Source of the DNA: Lethocerus indicus
Taxonomy: Eukaryota > Arthropoda > Insecta > Hemiptera > Belostomatidae
Reading direction: 5' to 3'
Length of the DNA: 64,000 nucleotides
Assembly: GCA_019843655.1 (NCBI GenBank)
Contig: JACDQD010000005.1
Location: forward strand, 15,403,575-15,467,574
Shown: positions 56,692-64,000 of the stretch, piece after piece
Layout: the number at the start of each line of letters is the position of its first letter
How positions within the stretch are numbered: position 1 is the first letter of the stretch
Notes under the pieces: model-generated
What the model was told of the DNA's origin: nothing
The model's input: the letters and a program-made list of their open reading frames with translations, nothing else
Database searches by the model: none
Translations under genes and position numbers: made by a program

Positions 56692-57276
56692 ATGAGGCTT
56701 TCCAACATCTTTGCAGTTTTCGTTTGTTTAGTTGCCTCGGGTCTATCCTTCAAACGTGCCTCCATCCTCGGGAAGGAGAAGGGGGACACCCACCGAAGTC
56801 TATTGTATTACTACAGGCATCCACAACCCTACTTTAGGTATTTACCTAGGTACTATCCAGTTGGCGTTAAGAACTTACCTGTTCTAGTCAAGGTTCACGT
56901 AAGGAAACCGTTCAAATTCTTGTGGCCCAAACTGGTTCCAGTTACTCTGGTGAAGAAGATTTCGTATCCCGTTAAATTTCAAATGCCCACCAGAGCCTGG
57001 AGGCATTATCGCGTATTCACGAAAAAGCCGTTCCCCGTCCACGTAGGAAAGAATTTGCCGTACCCCGAACAGCGGTCAAACGCGACCGGCCGTCGAGCCC
57101 TCGTGCCCGCCACAGTACCCTGGTCATACGAAGTACACGAGGATCCCAAAGAGGAAACAGTCGCCGCTTCCGTCGAACAAGTTCAGCGGTTAGAGTCGAT
57201 TACTGACCGCGGCGAGAAGCTCGGAGATCAGCTGTGCACTCCTACCTGGGAGCCCGTCCGACCTCAAGCCGGCTAA
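56692..57276 (+). CDS. Diverged member of the cluster, 194 aa
   Basis: Signal peptide 1-18 (MRLSNIFAVFVCLVASGL). An aromatic/Arg stretch follows (SLLYYYRHPQPYFRYLPRYY). Residual family units are YPVGVKNLPVLVKVHVRKPFKF, LVPVTLVKKISYPVKF and TKKPFPVHVGKNLPYPE; the rhythm x-KKxxxPVxV is clear although few VPVPV strings remain. The C-terminal third is ordinary sequence (ALVPATVPWSYEVHEDPKE, VEQVQRLESITDRGEK) ending PVRPQAG, with one Cys. There are no His block, Lys-Arg site or Gly/Ser tail. Family membership is supported by module remnants, promoter and position. Function is unknown beyond being secreted. Confidence 0.74.
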   Translation: MRLSNIFAVFVCLVASGLSFKRASILGKEKGDTHRSLLYYYRHPQPYFRYLPRYYPVGVKNLPVLVKVHVRKPFKFLWPKLVPVTLVKKISYPVKFQMPTRAWRHYRVFTKKPFPVHVGKNLPYPEQRSNATGRRALVPATVPWSYEVHEDPKEETVAASVEQVQRLESITDRGEKLGDQLCTPTWEPVRPQAG

Positions 57277-58370
57277 ACAACGCCAATAGTGCTTTAATAG
57301 GTCATAAATACGGTATCCAAAGCAACACCGCAAACTACCACTAATGGGCACACTTGCCTCCAAGGATAGTCGTTAAATATAGCTTTCGATAATGTTTCTG
57401 TAAAATATAGCACATAATTAAGCACGAGCTGTACAGTTAAAAAAATAGCAATAGGAAAAAAATATTTTCACATTTTGCCTCTGGTTGATATTTGTATTTA
57501 TAACTTAATAAACCTATTCAGAAAATAAATACTTAATAAATTACTATTTTATCTATTCCTTTTCCTTTATATTCCTCAAAATGCTTCCGTTTAATCCCTC
57601 CTGTGCCCAACAATTTACACTCACCGAATCAAAGAAACATGTCATAACAAACATAACATAGCGACATTGAAAATACAGATTCATGTTGAAAGTACAATCA
57701 TCTTTGAGAACATTAAGTACTCGCTAATATATGTACATTGAAAATTAAAGTAGAACCAGGACAGTCAAACGGTCCTATGTTATTCAAACGTAATTGCGTA
57801 GTTAGGACGCTCATACTATTATCCAGATAACATCTGAGGATCAATTTGGATTACCAAAATTAATTAATCAATTACGCTGGCGTAATCATCATCCCTTTCT
57901 CGATTCCAATCAAGGATTATATTTCACCTCCGCGTTATGCATTATTTATATCTCTCCTACTAAACCAACATTTAGTTTTAATTTTTACTTTATTGGATTC
58001 ATTTAATAAACTCGTGGTATTAAATATTCACGTAGGCAAAAATAAATAATAATAAATCATGCTTTAGTATAGCTAAACTTAAGATGAAAACTAAGAAGTT
58101 GATTTAACACAGAACTAAAAGAAGTCGCCTCATTGATTTAATATGTTACAGTCAGTTTATATCACTCTCATTTTTCATTTTAATAGAAGTTATAGAATTA
58201 GGGAAGTGAAAGGATTATTTTCTACATCATTTAGCAACTATTAAAGTCTTATTAAAATTACTCTCGAATGATACACCTACGTTAACGCAAATTGAAATCA
58301 GGGAAGGCACCACTTAAGGACTACGAAACCATAAAGTGAATACACACATTAAACACAATAGTTGTAGATA
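57277..58370. other. AT-rich intergenic region
   Basis: Contains the probable 3' UTR of the preceding gene. No other gene seen. Confidence 0.5.
57507..57512 (+). terminator. Possible poly(A) signal of gene at 56692
   Basis: AATAAA 231 bases downstream of the stop. Confidence 0.4.
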
Positions 58371-58679
58371 GAAATAGCCGGCAGAAATAATGCTTTAATT
58401 AGTCAAGATGGAGTAAATGGCAGTGTTTTGTGTTTTGGTCGTTGCTGCCCTATGTGCAGAAGGCAACAGCGGTGGAAACAATAAAACGGGATTAACCAAC
58501 ATTCGCGTGCAATTCTACCAGGACGTGCATCAGGGTCGAATCCAAGTTACACGCATAATGTTTCGGTCAAGTACCCGGTGACCGTCCATAGGCCGCTACC
58601 AGTGTACGTCCTTGTCGTGAGGCCGTATCCCTCAAACAGCCCAAGACGAAGAATACGGGTACCAATCCTGGTGGTATAA
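58371..58679 (+). pseudogene. Relic of a cluster gene (promoter, signal peptide, Val/Pro fragment)
   Basis: TATA-like GAAATAG (58371-58377) is followed 30 bases later by TTAGTC (A at 58401) and 7 bases on by ATG (58408), the usual leader length. That ATG is followed by GAG and TAA, so translation stops at codon 3. The next in-frame ATG (58417) opens a signal-peptide-like MAVFCVLVVAALCAEG and runs to a TGA at 58579-58581. In another frame, 58557-58679 encodes NVSVKYPVTVHRPLPVYVLV and VRPYPSNS before a TAA: clear module remnants. A premature stop plus at least one frameshift and loss of most of the module mark a dead gene. No GTGGGGA is evident upstream. Confidence 0.7.
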
Positions 58680-59106
58680 ATATTATCCCTGTACAGTAAC
58701 ATTTATTACGAGTTTGAAATGAAATATTCTTATTCGAGAAGGTCATATTCAATAGTCTTGTGCAAAGGAGCCGTTGCGTACTGTCGCCAGGCTGTTCGGC
58801 TTAAAAGGTTTTCGGCAGTTGCACAAACCTATCGGAGATATCAGAAGATTCTGCAACCGATTTCTTTTTTGTCGGAGGAACAAGAATAAGAATTACGTTA
58901 GGCTCATAAATAATTCAACTAAAGCCGGGTGGGACTAATTGAGGCGGTAGGATGTATGGAGGTCAGAAAACTTTCCCACCGAGAACAATTTGCTAATTGT
59001 GAAGTGCACTCATAATAAGATCTCAGATTCGGAGTTGGGCTCCGCAGGGGTATTATTGTTGAGACTGTGGACATTAGGAAGTGAAGGGTAGTTGCATAAT
59101 CCCTAA
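58680..59106. other. Spacer between relic and last gene
   Basis: No feature supported. Confidence 0.45.
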
Positions 59107-59162
59107 GTGGGGGGTATTTTAGCGCTAGATATAGACGGGGGGGATCGTTGGGGGAGCCCAGT
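59107..59162 (+). promoter_or_regulatory. Core promoter of gene at 59167
   Basis: GTGGGGGG 59107-59114, GATATAG 59128-59134 and CCAGT with A at 59160, exactly 30 bases after the TATA T and 7 before the ATG. Confidence 0.68.
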
Positions 59163-59166
59163 CGGG

Positions 59167-59955
59167 ATGAATCTGTGCACGTTCGCGGTTCTGGTGCTGT
59201 TTACTTTATCAGTGTCGTCCGTGTCGGGTCAACAGTCGAACAATGATAAGGTGGTCAAACGGGGAGTCATTTACGAGTACAGCTTCAGCATCGCACGAGA
59301 CAGCGTCCACCAGAAGGAGCATCGACGGGATCGCGAACGCCCCAAGAATGACACGCGGACTCCGACGGTGCCCGATAGGAAGGTTCTGGTATCGCCTTCC
59401 CCGCCTCTTCCCAGATTCGTGAAAATATTTGTGCCCAGGACGTTCCCGGTCAACGTCGAAAAGCAGGTCCCGTACCCGGTGAGAGTGTTGGTCCCTCGGC
59501 CCTATAACACGGGCAATTCGAACTACCCGCTGTATGTGGAAAGGATCATTTACCTTCAGAATTTACCGTACGTCGCCGAAAAGGCGGTCCCGCTCCAGGT
59601 GAGCGTACGGAAACACTACCCGATAAGGGTTCAAGTCCAGAGCCCTACGCCGTACCCGGTGGTCACACAGCGCCCTGTACCACTCACAGTACCCGTACAG
59701 AGGCCCGTACCGGTCCCGTACCCGGTGTTCAGGCCCAGCCCAGTGCCGCTGCCGGTGCCGACCCGGCTACCGGTGCCGATACCGTACTTCACGACCACCA
59801 TCTCACCCCAGCGGCAATTCCTCGTGCCCGCCGCCCCGAGCCCTTTCCCATCTCATTTTCCCGGTAAGCAGCGACAACAGATCTACCCTGTAAGGAGGGA
59901 GAACACCGATCAGGCCTACGCCACCAATCAACCACCCCGCCGACAACCCACGTGA
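59167..59955 (+). CDS. Diverged Val/Pro/Arg-rich cluster protein, 262 aa
   Basis: Signal peptide 1-21 (MNLCTFAVLVLFTLSVSSVSG), KRG at 31-33, then a hydrophilic stretch (VHQKEHRRDRERPKNDTR). The repeat region starts near 90: RFVKIFVPRTFPVNVEKQVPYPVRV, LVPRPYNTGNSNYPLYVER, VAEKAVPLQVSVRKHYPIRV. It becomes Pro/Arg/Thr-rich (RPVPVPYPVFRPSPVPLPV, TRLPVPIPYFTTT) where most Lys/Glu pairs are replaced by Arg or Gln. The basic C-terminus ends NQPPRRQPT. The Lys-Arg-Gly site and early VEKQVPYPV units tie it to the family. The late region looks like a separate Pro-rich expansion. An upstream in-frame ATG at 59107 is inside the promoter and is rejected. Confidence 0.78.
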   Translation: MNLCTFAVLVLFTLSVSSVSGQQSNNDKVVKRGVIYEYSFSIARDSVHQKEHRRDRERPKNDTRTPTVPDRKVLVSPSPPLPRFVKIFVPRTFPVNVEKQVPYPVRVLVPRPYNTGNSNYPLYVERIIYLQNLPYVAEKAVPLQVSVRKHYPIRVQVQSPTPYPVVTQRPVPLTVPVQRPVPVPYPVFRPSPVPLPVPTRLPVPIPYFTTTISPQRQFLVPAAPSPFPSHFPGKQRQQIYPVRRENTDQAYATNQPPRRQPT

Positions 59956-60083
59956 GAAATTTCTCGAACGAGGACGTTCTCATTATAATTATCATAAATA
60001 ATCAGTTTTCTGTCATTGCTACTTTAGTAACTTCACTTCTATCCAACATTTAATTAGATAATTTAGATACATTACAATAGTGA

Positions 60084-60089
60084 AATAAA
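60084..60089 (+). terminator. Poly(A) signal of gene at 59167
   Basis: AATAAA 129 bases after the stop codon. Confidence 0.45.
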
Positions 60090-61439
60090 TACAAATGGAA
60101 TGCCATATCTGATACTTTACCAGTATTTTAGCCAAGTTTAGATAATTCTTAAAAGTTTCAAAAGTAATCAGCCTTCCGTAAATAAACGTTTGTAGCTTCT
60201 TTGAATGCTATACTTGATAGTTAATAAGAAAAAACTTAAACAGTGATAAATATCATCACAGGTGTCCCTTTAATAATGATCAAGGGCGTTAAGGAGGCTT
60301 CGAGGAGGTCAAAAGCACTAGCCCATGCTTTATTAAATCTGTAACTTAACTTCGACTTCATTTTTCGAACAAATATTATGAAACCTTTAATAATAATGTA
60401 TAAAAAAAATAATTGTTATTGACAACAATGTTACCAGGAGTTTCCCTTCCGCGCAGTTGTTCCCAAGCGTTTCATCGTTGAATAACAGGCGGTGAGACAG
60501 TACCGGGTCGGGAACAATTCGTACGCACTCAAGGCGTCCATTCTATGCAATGAGGAAAAGACATTGCGCTGGAACAACTTAGAGAAGATAGGCGATGTAG
60601 CACACATCGCATATTCTCTTTTCTGTGTATAGTGTCGATCCGGCGTACGTGGTCAACGAAAAGTGCATCGAGGGGCCTCATGTGAGAAAATGCTGAAAAT
60701 CTGTAATTTATGTTTATAAGTGTGACCAAAGCTATAAGGTTTCATAATTAGTTAATTCGATCTTGTAGTCATTAATAAATGAAATATTTAATATCGCCAG
60801 TAAATAATAAATAAATTCTCCCAGAGTCTCCCCCGGTGTTATAGTTCCCATCCATTAAAAAGTTGTTTCACTGTGCTAAAGGGAAGTACAATGATCCTTT
60901 ATGAAATTCTAACCATTGTTAAAAACAGAAAAAATACTCCCATTACGAACCAATTGGGAAAAACTCAGAACATAAATCTAAGATTATTCAATGTGCATTG
61001 AATAACTTAGTCCGGTGTTTTTCTCAGTAACGCTTAATCTGTTTTTAAAATATAACTACACAGTATCATAGTGATTATATAGTTGATTAAATCTAACAAT
61101 TATCAAGGACACATTGTTACTGCCATGTGATCTAACTAATGTTATGTTTAATTATTGCTGTATTTGTGGAAATCGTTTCGAATTATCCTTATCAAAATTT
61201 TATTAGTGCGTTGAATTTCCATTAAATCATAAATATCACACTCTCCAGCTATACAATACTGTTCCTCGTTTTATAAAAAGGTTTTTGACATAAATAATTT
61301 TATAAAATACCCTATAGACGTAATCAAACGGGATACAAATCCTGGGGTTGACTATGTTGTCGGTAATCCGTTCATCGGCGGCAAATAGGAAGACTACCCC
61401 GATTTGTAATATCCCGGTTTAATTACACGGTGCGGTTTA
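60090..61439. other. AT-rich region to the right of the cluster
   Basis: No gene or relic seen. Confidence 0.5.
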
Positions 61440-61720
61440 ACTTCGTATTCTGGTACCCCTAACACCCGCTGGCCACCCCCACCGCACATCCCCCTCCCCC
61501 CGGGTCGGCCTTTAATCAACTTGTATCAACATTGGCGCGAATAATGGGGCGTAGAGATGGCGCATAATCGGCGGGGCAGCGCCGCCCGCTGTCAATAGCC
61601 CCTGTTTTCATTCGGCCGAATTCAACAGGACGCCGAAGGGGAGTTGGGCTTCGATCCGCTATTTTCAAAATAAGCGAAAGCCAGAAACCGGGTTATCCCG
61701 GTTCGGGGTAAACCGAGCTC
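61440..61720. other. GC-rich island
   Basis: Abruptly GC- and CpG-rich compared with its surroundings, with C/G runs and a strong hairpin-capable GGCGGGGCAGCGCCGCCC near 61570. No convincing reading frame or RNA gene. It may be a conserved regulatory element, a promoter island of a gene outside the window, or an old repeat. Confidence 0.5.
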
Positions 61721-63179
61721 TCTGATCCGATACTGGTTGTTCGAGTAATGAAATAACGGAAGACGTCCGGCTGATTGCTGTTTCCTGTATTGGATACCCG
61801 GAGTTCAGGATTGTCAGTTACACAATGGCTATTTTGAGTCTATGGAGTATGGAGGATTGTCAACCGATTGATTTTACCAATCAGTTTACATCAATATAAT
61901 TGTTGTGCGACTGTCAGATACCCATTGGCCCCTAAAATAAAATTAATTTCGGAACAGAAAACTGGATTTATTACGAAATGCTCAATGGCATGTTTATAAT
62001 ACTTCTTACTGGAGACTGCCTGTCTCTCGAGCTTGTTTAAACAATCGAACAAGATCATGACCAATTAAGGAGAGGGAGATAGAAAATCGCACGAGTGTTG
62101 GCCCATCAAATAGTCGCGGAATGAAATAATATACCTTAATATGTCCCTGGTATATTTGAGGTTAAACGCCACTAATCTGGACAGAATATCATGTAATTGG
62201 CATTGAGATGTGTTCCGACAATGGGTTGGACGCCTCATGCGTCCAGTAGACCAACCGCACCTGGCACCGTTACATTCTTCTTGTGCTAGTGCTCACGTGC
62301 TGTGCAACACCGCGACATGGGTTCGCCTCATACCAGCTATCCTTGTCTACGGCCCCACCCCTAGTATTTCCACCGCAGTTCCCCTAACCCGGTTGATAAA
62401 ATTTAGTGAGTCCAAACTTCTGGCGAATACTCAACTTTTGTTATGATTAAAAATGTGACACAGAACAGCAGAGCGCAAAGTGCCATCACTCTAACAAAAG
62501 TAGAGTGTTACGGTTTTACTTTCTCGAAAGTTTCTAATGAAATCCAGGGACGGTTTTACCCGTAACAAAAATATTTCATTCGACTGCATAAATTCCAGCG
62601 CTCACAATTACCCTGGGAGCCTTTCGTCTTAAAATATTTGTAAAATTTGTCTTAAAAAATTTGTAATTAGTAATAAAAAAAACCTCGGTAATATTGCAAA
62701 TGCGGGTGTAATAAATTTATATACGGTGAAAATGACAAGCGATTTATGCAGGTCAATGAACTTAAGATTGATTGATAAAGAAGGGGCTATTTCTACATCA
62801 ACCACATTTATGAAGGTAGTTTCTCAAAATGTAATTAATTTCCCTCAAATTCCAATGACATAGAGGCTAAGAGTCAAAACATTTTCAAAGTAATTTCATC
62901 CATTTCGTTCAAGGTTGTCTATGTCTCATGAATTACGCATGGAGTGTATGCATGATGGCATTTGCTCAACCCTACGATAGTAGCATTGCTGTAAAGAACG
63001 TTTACGGAATGCAAATTTCTAATTTGAATATAAATTTACATCGGTACTGCTTGTGTGGGAAGTATCATGTCGGGGTGGTAAATTTTTTACCGATAACTTT
63101 GGCCAAGGTTACCGGATATTTGACGGACGGAATATTTTACAAAATTGCGTCAACTAGTAGCGGCGAGCTGCTAAGAATA
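61721..63179. other. AT-rich region without recognised genes
   Basis: Small open frames at 62210-62446 and 62928-63191 lack recognised motifs. Confidence 0.45.
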
Positions 63180-63480
63180 ATAAGCTGGTGACATAAGGCA
63201 CCCCGGTAACGCTGTGCGGTGTTGACAAATTTGAGGGTGGCCCCGGTATCGATTGCGCTTGGGGGTGTTTTTGCGGCTTTGGGACCTGTGCCAAAGCGGG
63301 GCCCACAAAGCGTCATCGGTGGTGGTGGGTGGGGGGCACGTTGGCGGCCCGTCACCAGTTTTGACAGCCCGACAAATGGCACCGCCAGGAGACTGCCCCC
63401 CCCCCCACACCATTAGTCCTAGGCCCATCTTCTGCGAACGGTAGGCCTCGGCCTCAGCCGTCGCGGAGAAATTCAACCGG
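63180..63480. other. Second GC-rich island
   Basis: GC-rich with G and C homopolymer runs (a C13-14 run near 63395-63410). It contains GTTTTTGCGGC, also found at 47349-47359. Several overlapping open frames on both strands reflect GC content rather than genes. Confidence 0.45.
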
Positions 63481-64000
63481 CACCTACTTCCAGCACTCAT
63501 ATTCGGTCTACGTATAACCGCGTTCCAATAAACGAAATCCAAACCGCATTGAAAAACACGCGGTATGCTAATAGAAAAAGTGCGCAGTATTTCAATGCCA
63601 GTCCCATACCCCGTGTGTCATAATAACGCAGAAGTAATAAATGTCGCTGTTTTAAACAATTTCCGAAGTTTGCATTGTTTATCTTATGCCTGAATGGTTT
63701 CACCTTCATAATGTTTTTAATAATGTATTTCGTGTCCTCGAAAGTGAACATTTTTAGATTTTTTATTCTGTCTACATATTATTAGGAATCTGAGAATTTC
63801 TCTTGCGAGGCTGAGACGTCGGTAGTCACAAATGTCAAGCTATTATTCGGCTTTTCCAACTAATTTCGGTATGGTGCAAATTCTTGTGAACTGAAAAGAT
63901 ACCGAAAAACGCAGCCTTACCGCTCCTGAGGATTCCAAAATTAAGAACTACTTTCAGTTATTCCGCTTTTTATTTTTTTACTTGGCTTTTAGAAATCAAA
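63481..64000. other. Right-edge sequence
   Basis: AT-rich. No feature supported. Confidence 0.45.

Overview
This window is eukaryotic, almost certainly insect, nuclear DNA. Intergenic DNA is AT-rich, carries long (TA)n and (GT)n microsatellites and interspersed repeats, and has no bacterial gene organisation. About two dozen GC-richer, apparently intronless secretory genes sit on this background. Each has an insect-style core promoter (TATA-like box plus a TCAGT or TCATT initiator). The sparse layout and repeat load suit a large hemimetabolous insect genome (for example cockroach, termite or stick-insect grade), but the order cannot be proven from this sequence.

Almost everything coding belongs to one tandem family: 23 recognisable genes plus one relic. 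Each encodes a signal peptide, often a short segment ending in Lys-Arg, and a low-complexity module of alternating Val/Pro with regularly spaced Lys/Glu ([29 protein letters not shown]). A Ser/Gly/His/Tyr/Phe-rich tail follows. I interpret them as low-complexity structural cuticle (exoskeleton matrix) proteins. They may be related to the Val/Pro-repeat 'Vajk-type' cuticular genes of flies, a comparison made from memory.

Layout: (1) 1.4-5.1 kb holds two long type-I genes (ITITK entry motif, SS(H)VNH C-terminus), + and -. (2) 6.5-23.6 kb holds nine type-II genes with a [10 protein letters not shown] block; eight are on the minus strand (one with a single-base frameshift) and one is on plus. (3) 25.9-45.5 kb holds longer genes with the same or related His/Tyr blocks and Gly/Ser/His repeat tails (up to 600 aa), nearly all minus with one inverted plus gene; the last has a frameshift in its poly-Gly tail. 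(4) 49.7-60.0 kb holds five plus-strand genes: one clear type-I gene, a decaying type-I gene and three strongly diverged members, plus a relic at 58.4 kb. (5) 60-64 kb has no recognisable gene but has two GC-rich islands.

The promoters share a layout: a GTGGGGA-like box, a TATA-like element about 10-20 bases further in, and an initiator about 30 bases after that. In the non-type-II genes the initiator A lies exactly 7, 10 or 13 bases before the ATG, always in the same reading phase, so leaders would be ultra-short. A complete promoter of this kind at 47402-47455 has no family gene behind it. No tRNA, rRNA, CRISPR or virus gene was recognised. Interspersed repeats near 0.6, 15, 28.5, 46 and 54.3 kb belong to one composite non-autonomous element carrying tandem ~70-bp units.
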